Origin: Methanocalculus chunghsingensis
Lineage (GTDB): Archaea; Halobacteriota; Methanomicrobia; Methanomicrobiales; Methanocorpusculaceae
Reading direction: 5' to 3'
NCBI RefSeq assembly: GCF_018132105.1
Contig: NZ_JWHL01000004.1
Coordinates: forward strand, 62,001 to 126,000
DNA: 64,000 bases
Numbering within the stretch: position 1 is the first letter of the stretch; the number at the start of each line of letters is the position of its first letter. Below are positions 43,099 through 51,856 of this stretch, piece by piece. The position numbers were made by a program, and so were the translations under genes. The notes under the pieces were generated by a model. That model saw only the letters and a list, made by a program, of their open reading frames with translations. It was not told where the DNA came from and made no database searches.

Positions 43099-44322
43099 TT
43101 ATGTCCCGACATTCCAGGAGGCCATATACTCCTCCTGCTCGGGGGTGAGGGTGTCGATGGTGCAGCCGAGGGATGCCAGTTTGATCCGTGCAATCTCCTC
43201 ATCCATCTCGGTGGGCACATCATGGACGCCGGGAGCGAGGTCCTTTCCATGTTGTACCATGTACTCTGTTGAGAGTGCCTGGACTGCAAAGGAGAGATCC
43301 ATCACCTCGATTGGGTGGCCCATCCCCTTTGGAACGGCAAGGTTTACGAGCCGGCCTTCGGCAAGGACGTGGATCTTCCGGTCCCCGAAGGTGTAGGAGT
43401 CGATTCCGTCCCGGCGGCCGATCTCATCTGCATTTGTATCGAGCCATTCGACATCGATCTCGACGTTGAAGTGTCCTGCATTACAGAGGATTGCACCATC
43501 ACGCATCAGGGCAAACTCCGGTTCTTTCAGAATGCCGACATTGCCGGTTGTGGTGACGAAGAGTTCGCCGATGGGTGCCGCTTCCCTGATCGTCATCACC
43601 TCAAAGCCATCGAAGTGCGCCTGGAGGGCACGGCGGGGATCGATCTCGGTGACGATGACCCGTGCACCGAGTGCCCGTGCCTTCGTTGCAAGACCCCGGC
43701 CGCAGTACCCGTATCCGGCGACGACTATGTGCTTTCCTGCGATCAGGTTGTTGGTCGTTGCCATAATGGCAGTGAGCGCACTCTCGCCGGTGCCGTGGAC
43801 ATTGTCGAAGAAGTGCTTCATCGGGGTGTCATTGACGGCAACCACCGGGAATTCGAGCTTTCCTTCTCCCGCCATCGACTTCAGTCGGTGGATCCCGGTC
43901 GTCGTCTCTTCACAGCCTCCGAGGACACCGGGGAGGATGTCACGCCTGCCTGTATGGAGGTGGTGGATGAGATCCATCCCGTCATCGATGGTGATCGACG
44001 GCCGGGCATCAAGGACCTTGTCGATTCCGGCATAATACTCTTCATGTGAGCAGGCACGCTTCGCATAACAATGAATGTTCCCATCATTGAGTGCCTCTGC
44101 CACATCGTCCTGGGTCGAGAGCGGGTTGCAGCCGGTGATATGCACCTCTGCACCTCCTGCTGCAAGTGTCCGGGTGAGGACCGCGGTCTTCGCCTCGACA
44201 TGGAGTGCCATCCCGATGACGATCCCTTTCAATGGCTGTTCTCTGATAAAACGCTCCCGGATCTCCCTGAGAACCGGCATATACTGTTCCGCCCAGCGGA
44301 TCTTTTCTTCACCTGTATGCAT
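43099..44322 (-). CDS. ahcY: Adenosylhomocysteinase-family enzyme (S-inosyl/S-adenosylhomocysteine hydrolase)
   Basis: Recycles the by-product of SAM-dependent methylation. The 407 residues match the family: 'GCNPLSTQDDVAEAL', 'DDGMDLIHHLHT', 'EETTTGIHRLKSM', 'NDTPMKHFFDNVHGTGESALTAI' and the NAD-binding 'VVAGYGYCGRGLATKARALGARVIVTEIDPRRA'. In methanogens this enzyme often acts on S-inosylhomocysteine after deamination, so the exact substrate is uncertain. It lies near metK and a SAM-dependent methyltransferase, together covering the methyl cycle. Confidence 0.93.
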   Translation of the reverse strand: MHTGEEKIRWAEQYMPVLREIRERFIREQPLKGIVIGMALHVEAKTAVLTRTLAAGGAEVHITGCNPLSTQDDVAEALNDGNIHCYAKRACSHEEYYAGIDKVLDARPSITIDDGMDLIHHLHTGRRDILPGVLGGCEETTTGIHRLKSMAGEGKLEFPVVAVNDTPMKHFFDNVHGTGESALTAIMATTNNLIAGKHIVVAGYGYCGRGLATKARALGARVIVTEIDPRRALQAHFDGFEVMTIREAAPIGELFVTTTGNVGILKEPEFALMRDGAILCNAGHFNVEIDVEWLDTNADEIGRRDGIDSYTFGDRKIHVLAEGRLVNLAVPKGMGHPIEVMDLSFAVQALSTEYMVQHGKDLAPGVHDVPTEMDEEIARIKLASLGCTIDTLTPEQEEYMASWNVGT

Positions 44323-44398
44323 TGTTTATCCCTGTCTGTATGAACTTCTCTTTATTCTGTTATCTTCCTTCTCTTTTCCTGTGGGAACTGCTTTTTGA

Positions 44399-45238
44399 TT
44401 ATTCCTTTCGGAGACGGGCAACGAAGAGTGCCCAGCCGATCTTCTTCTCATAGCCCTTCTCGACCCAGAACCGGAGTCCCTCAAGGGCAGCGTCGATGAT
44501 CCCGGCGGGAGTCCCTTTCTCGTTGATGAGTGCATCCCGTTTCCTCTCCACGATATCATGGACCTCCTGGTAGGATCGGGCCAGGTTGCTGCTCCCCAGA
44601 TCCTGGATCTCAAGGATTTCAAAGCCTGCTTCTCTCAGCTTCTCTTTATACAGGTCGTGTGTGGCAATATTCGATGTCCTCACCCTGGCATAGACCCGTT
44701 CAGCCTCTTCACGGCTGAGGGTCTCCATCTCAAGGATGTCAGAGAAGACGAAGGTGCCGCCCGGTTTCAGGACACGTGCACATTCCCTGACGAGCTTCCC
44801 CTTGTCCGGGCTGTGAAGCATCGCATCCTGGCTGACCAGGATATCAAACTCATCATCTGCGAAAGGCATGTTGTTGTAATCGCCATCGATGACAGAGATT
44901 TTTTCATCCAGCCCTTCTTCTGCGTTCTTCATCCTGGCGTATGCATTCTCTTTCTCTGAAAGATTCAGCCCAAAGACCTTATTGCAGTCATTATTCTTTG
45001 CTATATACCGTGGAAGACCGCAGAAGCCGCTTCCGACATCAAGGATAACCGTCTCCGGGGTGATGGTGAGCCTCCCCACCAGATTCTCGTTTGCCTTTAT
45101 TGCCGCCTCAAAGAAGGTATTGGTCTCATCAAAGATACCAAGATGATGGTTCTCTCCACCCCAGCATTCTTTATACATCTCATGAATTGCGCCATCGTAG
45201 AACTGTTGAGTGACTTCGAGATATTCTTCTGATGTCAT
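44399..45238 (-). CDS. SAM-dependent methyltransferase, sarcosine/dimethylglycine N-methyltransferase-like
   Basis: Start at ATG 45238 (MTSEEYLEVTQQFYDGAIHEMYKECWGGENHHLGIF); 279 residues. Class I fold: motif I 'VILDVGSGFCGLPRYIA', post-I 'VFGLNLSEKENAYAR', motif II 'FDILVSQDAMLHSPDKGKLVRECARVLKPGGTFVFSDI'. The N-terminal 'FYDGA...WGGENHHLGIF' resembles the betaine-forming methyltransferases of halophilic methanogens. The neighbour encodes a glycine betaine-binding protein, supporting an osmolyte role, but other small-molecule methylations cannot be excluded. Confidence 0.78.
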   Translation of the reverse strand: MTSEEYLEVTQQFYDGAIHEMYKECWGGENHHLGIFDETNTFFEAAIKANENLVGRLTITPETVILDVGSGFCGLPRYIAKNNDCNKVFGLNLSEKENAYARMKNAEEGLDEKISVIDGDYNNMPFADDEFDILVSQDAMLHSPDKGKLVRECARVLKPGGTFVFSDILEMETLSREEAERVYARVRTSNIATHDLYKEKLREAGFEILEIQDLGSSNLARSYQEVHDIVERKRDALINEKGTPAGIIDAALEGLRFWVEKGYEKKIGWALFVARLRKE

Positions 45239-45311
45239 TAAGTACCTCCGTTTCATTTGTACTCGTTTTCTCTTGTAAAATTAACCGGTGGAATGACCGG
45301 AAAAAAAGGGA

Positions 45312-46184
45312 TTAGTTTGATCCGATCCATGCATCAACTGTCGCCTGGTTTGCATTGATCCAGGTTTTGGCAGCTTCGTTTGCCGGGGTTCCGGATTCGA
45401 TATCGGTCATGACAGATGCGATATCATCGGCGGTCCACTGGAAGCGTTCAAGGATTCCGTAGGCCTCCGGGTCATCCTCTCTGAGTCCCATACGGGCGAG
45501 GGTGACGATATCATCAAACTCTCCGTACTCCTTCCGCGGGTCGTCGAGGAATTTCAGATCGAAGCGTCCAAACATCCAGTGCGGACTCCATCCGGTCACA
45601 GCAATCCACTCATCATTGTTGATGGCGGATCTGAGTTCGGCAGCCATGCCGGCACTGCTGCTTGCGATCAGTTCATACTCGAGATCATAGCCTTCGATGG
45701 CATTCTCAGTCATCGTCATGACACCTGCCCCCGGCTCGATACCGATGATCCGGTGATCAAATCTGTCAGCGACACCGTTCATCTCCTCGATGGAGTCGAT
45801 GGTGACATAAGCGGGAACGACGATGCCATGCCGCCCTGATCCCTCGATATTTGCGTTGACATAATCGATTCTGTCACCATACTCTTCCCAGAAGTGCTGA
45901 TGAATATGCGGGAGCCATGCATTCGTGGTGAAGTCGACATCACCGCTTGCAAGTGCTGCATAGAGCGGTCCTGCATCGACGGCTATGATCTCAACATCAT
46001 ATCCTGCCTGCGTGAAGACCTCTTCGATGACATGGGTGCTGGCGATAGCACAGTCCCATGTGACATATCCAATAGAAATCTCTTTTTTAGGCTCTGCTTC
46101 GTCACCCACACATCCTGCTACGAGGATGCCTGAGAGGATGAGAAGGCTGATGAACATCGGGATACCAAACCTCTTCAAAATCAT
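45312..46184 (-). CDS. Glycine betaine/proline betaine-binding lipoprotein (OpuAC-type)
   Basis: A secreted binding protein of 290 residues with a lipoprotein signal (MFISLLILSGILVAGC, lipid cysteine near residue 25) and the OpuAC fold: 'ISIGYVTWDCAIASTHVIEEVFTQAGYDVEII', 'TTNAWLPHIHQHFWEEYGDRIDYV' and 'AVTGWSPHWMFGRFDLKFLDDP' hold the tryptophans that box the quaternary ammonium. No cognate permease or ATPase is adjacent, so it may serve a transporter encoded elsewhere. GATACC/GGTATC elements occur in its upstream region at 46241-46285. Confidence 0.9.
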   Translation of the reverse strand: MILKRFGIPMFISLLILSGILVAGCVGDEAEPKKEISIGYVTWDCAIASTHVIEEVFTQAGYDVEIIAVDAGPLYAALASGDVDFTTNAWLPHIHQHFWEEYGDRIDYVNANIEGSGRHGIVVPAYVTIDSIEEMNGVADRFDHRIIGIEPGAGVMTMTENAIEGYDLEYELIASSSAGMAAELRSAINNDEWIAVTGWSPHWMFGRFDLKFLDDPRKEYGEFDDIVTLARMGLREDDPEAYGILERFQWTADDIASVMTDIESGTPANEAAKTWINANQATVDAWIGSN

Positions 46185-46531
46185 ACTGAAACTCCGTTCA
46201 TCCCGGTTATCCGGTGATGAACAAAAGGCCGTATCTGACCGATACCTGTTTAGATACCCCTTCTTAAAAGTATTTATTGGGTATCTTTATATGAAATAAG
46301 ATTTTAAAGGGTTAATTTCTCAATTTATGACCAATATAGTGGATTTCGCATCACCTGATCTGTTAATCTTTCAAAAAAGCTATTCAGTATGGTATCCCCT
46401 GTATGATATCGCCGGGGATTATCCCCCTCTTCCGGATTTATGAGGAAGTGTTGCTTCTTCTTCCAATAGCGACTGTAATATTTCTTTGAAAAAGCTGCGC
46501 GAGCCGCTCTGATGAGAAAAAAAGTGTTTTT
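46185..46531. other. Intergenic region upstream of the betaine-binding protein gene
   Basis: About 350 bases without a convincing gene. It holds two GATACC copies (46241-46246, 46253-46258) and an inverted GGTATC (46280-46285), and an AT-rich stretch near 46262-46330 with minus-strand TATA-like sequences (for example the complement of CTTTATATG at 46286-46294). The left edge (46400-46530) shows nothing recognisable. Confidence 0.4.
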
Positions 46532-47716
46532 TCAGTGTTTGTTATGGATTCCTTTGATCAGGATCATCGGTGTGCCTGCATCTGCCGAACCGCTGACGAG
46601 GTCGGCAAGGCTTGCCAGAACATCCTTCATGTTCCGGGGTGTCGTTCCTTCACATTCGATACAGTGGATCTCACGTGCCCGTTTGTACTCTTCTTCGAGG
46701 AGTTTTGTTATCTCTTCTTCTGATCTCCCCTCGGCATGGAACATATCAACCATATACTTCATCTTAAATCCTTCACGGAGGCTGTCGCCGATACCCGGGG
46801 TTGCACCGAAGGTGGTTATCGGGTCGGCGAGTTCGTATATGCCGCTGCTTGGATCTTTATATGCTCCATCACCGTAGACGATGATCTCAAGATGCTTGCC
46901 GGTCTTCTTCAGGATCGCATCCTGAAGCGTGCAGGCGAAGAGATCGGCGAGATGCGGGGCCAGCTTCAGCCTCTCTTCCGAGGACATATTGCTCCCGAGG
47001 AGTCCCCACTCAGACCCTGGCAATGACGTGCCCTTGCTGCAGATATCCTGAAGGGTGCAGCAGTTGGGTATGACCGCAGAGAGTGCAGCCCTCGTCTTCT
47101 CCCGTGTATGGATATCGGCTGCGATGACGGCGTCGGGGGCGAAGTCTGTGATCCTTGCCGGATCATTGCAGAGGAAGATAGTCGGTCTGGCACCAGCCTC
47201 ACGGATGATCGTCTCATACAGGCCGATATAGTTGACCCCGGTCAGCGGATGGGTGAATTCCTGTGGTAGGTCGCCTGATCTGATCAGGCCTTCATGCTTC
47301 TCCCCAAGCTCTATTGCCACATCCGGTGGGATGATCTGGTTGCCGACTTCGTCATCCGGGAAGGAGAGCTGGACGATGACCTCACCTTTCGGGACTGCCC
47401 GGGCGATGCTCTTTAAGATGAGGGAGAACCGGTTCCGGCTGGCAATGGGGAAGACCACACCAACCCTGCTCTCCGGGGTGAGGGAGAGGAGGTTTCGGAT
47501 CTCCGCAGCGACATCGTCGATGCTGACGAAATTATTCTGTGCACGGGCAACGATCGATTCGGTGATGGCAAGGACATCGCAGGTCTCGAGCATCCCGTCT
47601 GCATCCATCCTGGTGATATCCTGCAGGATCATCTCCTGCAGGTCGGTTCCTGGAATGATTACTCCCATTTTGATGCCGAATGCACAGGGGCCGATATAAT
47701 CTGGTAATTGAAACAT
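46532..47716 (-). CDS. CofE-like (coenzyme F420-0:glutamate ligase family) protein, long form
   Basis: The 394 residues resemble the ~400-residue branch of the F420-0:gamma-glutamyl ligase family seen also in bacteria lacking F420, not the ~250-residue CofE of methanogens. Recognisable stretches are 'YIGPCAFGIKMGVIIPGTDL', 'CDVLAITESIVARAQNNF' and 'IVYGDGAYKDPSSGIYELADPITTFGATPGIGDSLREGFKMKYMVD'. The reaction is unknown; a ligase forming an amide bond to an amino acid is likely. It sits between metK and the betaine-binding gene on the same strand. Confidence 0.75.
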   Translation of the reverse strand: MFQLPDYIGPCAFGIKMGVIIPGTDLQEMILQDITRMDADGMLETCDVLAITESIVARAQNNFVSIDDVAAEIRNLLSLTPESRVGVVFPIASRNRFSLILKSIARAVPKGEVIVQLSFPDDEVGNQIIPPDVAIELGEKHEGLIRSGDLPQEFTHPLTGVNYIGLYETIIREAGARPTIFLCNDPARITDFAPDAVIAADIHTREKTRAALSAVIPNCCTLQDICSKGTSLPGSEWGLLGSNMSSEERLKLAPHLADLFACTLQDAILKKTGKHLEIIVYGDGAYKDPSSGIYELADPITTFGATPGIGDSLREGFKMKYMVDMFHAEGRSEEEITKLLEEEYKRAREIHCIECEGTTPRNMKDVLASLADLVSGSADAGTPMILIKGIHNKH

Positions 47717-47810
47717 AGATACCCTCTCGTTATTAATTCTGTACTGTTATCGGAGATAAGCTATTATGATCGCCGGCTGAAGGAAGATTCCTCCAGCCGC
47801 CATCCATCTC

Positions 47811-49016
47811 TTAAAAGGTCTTCAGTTCACCCTTAATGACTCTCTTGGTGATACTGGTGATGTCCGCCAGCCTCTCATTGACGATCTCCTCAACATCACG
47901 GGAGAGTGCGGTGAAGTCAGAACCCTTCTCTGGTATGATCTGGACGCTGGCGACGAGGGGCTGGTCGATCGGCTTGCCGATCTGGGAAAGCAGACGAACA
48001 TACATCTCGGTGATCCCATCGACCTTCATGCAGGCCTCCTGGGCGATCCCGGTGGCGAGGAGATTGTAAATCTTCCCGATATGGTTGATCGGGTTCTTTC
48101 CGCTTGCAGCCTCCATGCTCATCGGCCGGTTCGGGGTGATGAGCCCGTTGATCCGGTTGCCACGGCCGACAGAGCCGTCATCCCCCATCTCTGCCGAGGT
48201 TCCGTTGACGGTGAGGAAGATACTGTTATTTTTGATGTCATCAGCAGTGTTTACGGCAACCTCAACCTTCCTGCTGGTATGCTTTCGGGCAACTGCCTGG
48301 AGCTCTTCCTGCATGAGGGCGGTCATATTGACATAATCGTCCATTGATGAGCAGTACCGGTCCACCATTGCGGAGGCGATGGTGAAGGTCATCTGGTCGC
48401 CGTTTCGAAGCCCCATGATCTTAATGTCATAGCCGATCATCGGGTGCTTTGGGCGGAGGGTGTCTGCGATCTCCTGGTTCATCGCAAGAATGATCTCTTC
48501 GACCTCGGAGAAGGGGGCATGCCCGACACCAAATGAGGTATCATTGGCACGCGGAATCGGGCTTGACCCGGATGGCTTGAAGACATCACGGAGGTCGGTT
48601 GATCCATCGCCCATTCTGCAGTCGACAATGATGTCCCGTTCCATGTTCAGGGTGGGGAGGGTCTCGGCAAGGTAGATCCGGGCAGCTTCGATAGAGATTG
48701 CATCGGTCGGGATGACGTGGCCTTCAAACTGTTTGGTTGCTCTTCCCGTCAGGAGGAGATATATCGGTCTGACGATCTTTCCGCCGCCAAACGAGGGGAT
48801 GGAGGCACCGGCGACGACTTCGCCCTGATCGGTGTTATGGTGGAGAACACCGTCGCAGCGGTCTTCGTACTCCCGGCAGAGTGCCCGGCTGACCGCTTCG
48901 GCGACGCCATCGGCGATGCTGTCGGGGTGGCCGATACATTTCCGTTCGACGAGTTCGATCTGCTGTTCTTCAATCGGTGTCTGGTCCAGGGATACAACAT
49001 TAATCGTGCGTTTCAT
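47811..49016 (-). CDS. metK: Archaeal-type S-adenosylmethionine synthetase
   Basis: Makes SAM from methionine and ATP. The 401 residues are clearly the archaeal MAT, unrelated in detail to bacterial MetK: 'ELVERKCIGHPDSIADGVAEAVSRAL', 'HHNTDQGEVVAGASIPSFGGG', 'VGHAPFSEVEEIIL', 'NGTSAEMGDDGSVGRGNRINGLITPNRPMSMEAASGKNPINHIGKIYN'. It begins the group metK, CofE-like, betaine-binding, methyltransferase, ahcY on one strand, although spacers of 70-350 bases suggest several promoters. Confidence 0.96.
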   Translation of the reverse strand: MKRTINVVSLDQTPIEEQQIELVERKCIGHPDSIADGVAEAVSRALCREYEDRCDGVLHHNTDQGEVVAGASIPSFGGGKIVRPIYLLLTGRATKQFEGHVIPTDAISIEAARIYLAETLPTLNMERDIIVDCRMGDGSTDLRDVFKPSGSSPIPRANDTSFGVGHAPFSEVEEIILAMNQEIADTLRPKHPMIGYDIKIMGLRNGDQMTFTIASAMVDRYCSSMDDYVNMTALMQEELQAVARKHTSRKVEVAVNTADDIKNNSIFLTVNGTSAEMGDDGSVGRGNRINGLITPNRPMSMEAASGKNPINHIGKIYNLLATGIAQEACMKVDGITEMYVRLLSQIGKPIDQPLVASVQIIPEKGSDFTALSRDVEEIVNERLADITSITKRVIKGELKTF

Positions 49017-49385
49017 AAAAAGCCTCAGTTTGTAAAGGTCATCTTTTCACTGAATTCTGGAAAAATACCTTTTTTCTACTATTACCTTCCCGATTGACAA
49101 ATAGCTTCTGCCTCACGGCCCGGCGTTCGGGGTTTGGTAAAATAGCATTCTATGAAGCGTTATGTTGTTTTATTGGATTATCTATTGTGTATATAGTTCA
49201 TCCCTTCCGGAATGCCTCTCTTCTCATGGTTTGGAGTGTATTTGTTCTTCATTGGCGCAGGCTCTTCTGCATCATCCGTATTTGTACTGACTGTATTCCG
49301 GGTCAGTTCGCTGATTCTTCGACGATGATTGCTCTCCTTCGCATATTCCGGCCTTTGGTCATCTGATATGGAACGGAGAAGGGGG
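49017..49385. other. Intergenic region upstream of metK
   Basis: About 370 bases with no convincing gene. The part next to metK is T-rich on the plus strand (A-rich for the metK transcript) and would hold its promoter; no repeat or palindrome stands out. Confidence 0.35.
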
Positions 49386-49991
49386 CTACCGGTTCCTGGT
49401 GAGGATAACTGAGAGCTTCTCACCATTGGGTATCGTGAGGGTGAGGTGGCGTGCATAGGCGACTGCGAGGAGCGAGCCGATGGTATTCGCTATCATGTCA
49501 AAGACCGTGTCAGTATACCCGTGATTATAGGATGAATGGAAGATGCTGTCGATAAATAATTCTCCTATCTCCCAGACGGCACCAAGGAGGAAGACGAGGA
49601 TGATGATCCCGAGGTACATCCCCGTTGGCCGTACCTCGACTCCCCGGAGACTGAGGATGAGATATATAGAGAAGATGATCAGTCCGAGTGCAAATCCTGA
49701 GATAGAGTGGGCAATTTTGTCATACCATGGTGCATATATCCAGTAGTACCGGGCGATTCCCCCGGCACTATGGATGAGGAGTGCCAGTGCAACAGCTGCC
49801 TTTGTGCCGGTGGGGAGGTCTATGGAGAGGTACCATGCAATACCAAATGGAATGAGGATAAGAGTAATGGTGAGGAGGACGAAGAGAACCCTGAACATAT
49901 CCCGGTGAAGATATGCCTGTACGAGATATCCGATGAGGATGATCTGCATCAGGATAACGGCTGCGGGTTCCACTGCTTTTATATTCATCAA
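49386..49991 (-). CDS. DUF2238/YjdF-like membrane protein
   Basis: An integral membrane protein of 201 residues with five or six helices. 'WIYAPWYDKIAHSISGFALGLIIFSI' and 'VFLLGAVWEIGELFIDSIFHSSYNHGYTDTVFDMIANTIGSLLA' carry the conserved Asp, His, Glu and Asp residues of the YjdF/DUF2238 family. Function unknown. The start may be the first or second of two adjacent ATGs. Confidence 0.78.
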   Translation of the reverse strand: MMNIKAVEPAAVILMQIILIGYLVQAYLHRDMFRVLFVLLTITLILIPFGIAWYLSIDLPTGTKAAVALALLIHSAGGIARYYWIYAPWYDKIAHSISGFALGLIIFSIYLILSLRGVEVRPTGMYLGIIILVFLLGAVWEIGELFIDSIFHSSYNHGYTDTVFDMIANTIGSLLAVAYARHLTLTIPNGEKLSVILTRNR

Positions 49992-50061
49992 AAAACACGG
50001 TACGAGATCTATTGGATCTATTTTATAATTATTGGTCAGTCTATGAGGGATACAAGCAGTT

Positions 50062-51381
50062 ATGGTTCTCCGGACAGAATACTGGATGATGGCCTCACCA
50101 ATCTGCTATCCCGCCTCCCCGTTTGATATCTTCAATGTCTCATTCGAGCGTTTCTTCGATCCGGCGATGCACAGGGTTATCGTCTTTGATGGCGCTCTTG
50201 ATGCCGGGATTCTCCGGGAGGCGACGATGCAGCTGATAGGATCAAATCCGTACCTTGGATCCCGGTTTGCAGAGGATGGCGTTCTCCCGGTCTGGGAGGC
50301 GATCCCTGAGGTTGCCTGGGCGATGGCATTCTCGGTTGTGACCGGTGCAGAGGATGAACCTCTCCCCCGCCCTCCACCATCCATCGATCCCCGGAAGGGA
50401 CCACAGGTGCGGGTGAGGCTGTACCGGCGGTCGGATGGCGATACCCTTTCTGTCACCTGCCATCATGGGTTCTGTGATGCCGGTGGGCTTGGGATCGTCA
50501 CCCGGCAGCTTCTGGCGATATACCGGAATCTGATAAGGGACCCGGGATACTGTGCCCCACTTCTTGATCCCTATGACCGGGGGATGGATCAGATCCTTGA
50601 ACTCTTCACCGAGGATGAGCGGCGGGAGGCACTCCGGGCTGAGGAGCCCTTCATCGACCGGTGGGGCTTTCCGTATGTGTACACCGGCAGAGGGGAGCCG
50701 AGGATAGCATACCGGACATTTCCACAAGAGCGGCTCGCTGCCGCGAAGGCGTTTGGACGGGAGCATGGGGCGACGGTAAACGATATCCTCATCGGCTGTT
50801 ACGTCCTGGCTCTCAAAAAGATACGGGGCAATCCTTCTGATAATGGCGAACCTCGATCGATCATGAGTTCTGCCGACCTCCGGCGGCACCACCGGATGGA
50901 TACCGGCGATCTCCCGAGGAACTCGTCAGTATCCTTTCAGATCACGCTCTCTCTCGATGAGGATGCGGGGCTTGCGGATATCATCGGCGAGGTGACGGCG
51001 GTGATGGGCCGGAAGAAGCAGCGGGATCTCGGCCTTGCCTGCATCCTCTTCTATGAGACGCTTCTGGAGGGGGGGATGCCTGCCGTGGAAGGGTTTTTTG
51101 ATGCGATCGCCCGGGGCCATGCCGAGGAGGGGCTGAAGAACCCGGTCTTCTCAAATCTGGGTATTGCTGATCCTGATGATATCACCGGAGGAGAGGATCT
51201 CCTCCCGGAGATCCGGGATATCCAGACCCTCCCCTGCGTCTGCTGGCCGTATGGGTTTCTCCTCGTCGCCTCCACCTTCAGGGGAAGGCTGACGCTGATG
51301 ACGGGATATGAGGAGGGGCCTTATGCGACGGAGACGGTGGAGCGGTTCCTCGGATGTATGGATGCATATCTGCCGGGATAG
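50062..51381 (+). CDS. Condensation-domain-like acyltransferase
   Basis: The 439-residue protein belongs to the chloramphenicol-acetyltransferase/NRPS condensation superfamily. The catalytic motif is 'CHHGFCDAGGLGIV' (HHxxxD type, about residues 132-145), and the second half has 'HGATVNDILIGCYVLALKKI'. This group includes alcohol O-acetyltransferases and PapA-type lipid acyltransferases; stand-alone copies are frequent in Methanomicrobia. There is no NRPS nearby. The start is uncertain, with ATGs also at 50086 and 50089. Confidence 0.8.
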   Translation: MVLRTEYWMMASPICYPASPFDIFNVSFERFFDPAMHRVIVFDGALDAGILREATMQLIGSNPYLGSRFAEDGVLPVWEAIPEVAWAMAFSVVTGAEDEPLPRPPPSIDPRKGPQVRVRLYRRSDGDTLSVTCHHGFCDAGGLGIVTRQLLAIYRNLIRDPGYCAPLLDPYDRGMDQILELFTEDERREALRAEEPFIDRWGFPYVYTGRGEPRIAYRTFPQERLAAAKAFGREHGATVNDILIGCYVLALKKIRGNPSDNGEPRSIMSSADLRRHHRMDTGDLPRNSSVSFQITLSLDEDAGLADIIGEVTAVMGRKKQRDLGLACILFYETLLEGGMPAVEGFFDAIARGHAEEGLKNPVFSNLGIADPDDITGGEDLLPEIRDIQTLPCVCWPYGFLLVASTFRGRLTLMTGYEEGPYATETVERFLGCMDAYLPG

Positions 51382-51411
51382 AAGCGGAAGGCGAATTTTG
51401 CTTGTAAGCGA

Positions 51412-51720
51412 TCACTTCTTATTGAGTTTTTCAATCTCTTCCTCCACTTCCTTTATACCTTCCTGATAGAAATCCCCCTCTTTTGGATCCAGCTCAATAA
51501 GAAGACGGTATAATTCCCCAACATGCACCTTCTCTTCGTCTGCAATGTCGCGGAAAACCTCTTTTGCAAGCGGATTATCTGTTGCATCAGCAATCTGGAG
51601 ATAGAGCTGAATCGCCTCAAACTCGGCAGCCATGCTGTAGCGGACGGTGCGGATGAGTTCTTCATGGGAGATCTTTCTGTCAAGGTTGTTTCCTGCGAAT
51701 GGATTGGCAAATTCTGGCAT
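51412..51720 (-). CDS. Encapsulin-cargo-type ferritin-like protein
   Basis: A 102-residue protein from ATG 51720 (MPEFANPFAGNNLDRKISHEELIRTVRYSMAAEFEAIQLYLQ). The 'AAEFEAIQLY' and 'DIADEEKVHVGEL' helices give the ExxH di-iron site of the short ferritin-like proteins packed inside, or fused to, encapsulin shells in Thermotogae and archaea. The C-terminal tail is strongly acidic-basic (EGIKEVEEEIEKLNKK). No encapsulin shell gene is in the window. It probably stores or oxidises iron or handles peroxide. Confidence 0.82.
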   Translation of the reverse strand: MPEFANPFAGNNLDRKISHEELIRTVRYSMAAEFEAIQLYLQIADATDNPLAKEVFRDIADEEKVHVGELYRLLIELDPKEGDFYQEGIKEVEEEIEKLNKK

Positions 51721-51856
51721 TTCTATCACTTCCTTTTTTTATGGGCTGATTTGAGCCCATTATAGGCTTTTATATGCAGGGGGTTATATGTGTTGGGGAT
51801 CTGGTACATTTTATAAGAGCAGGGTTATGTATCATCTGGTTCGAAGAGTAGATACC

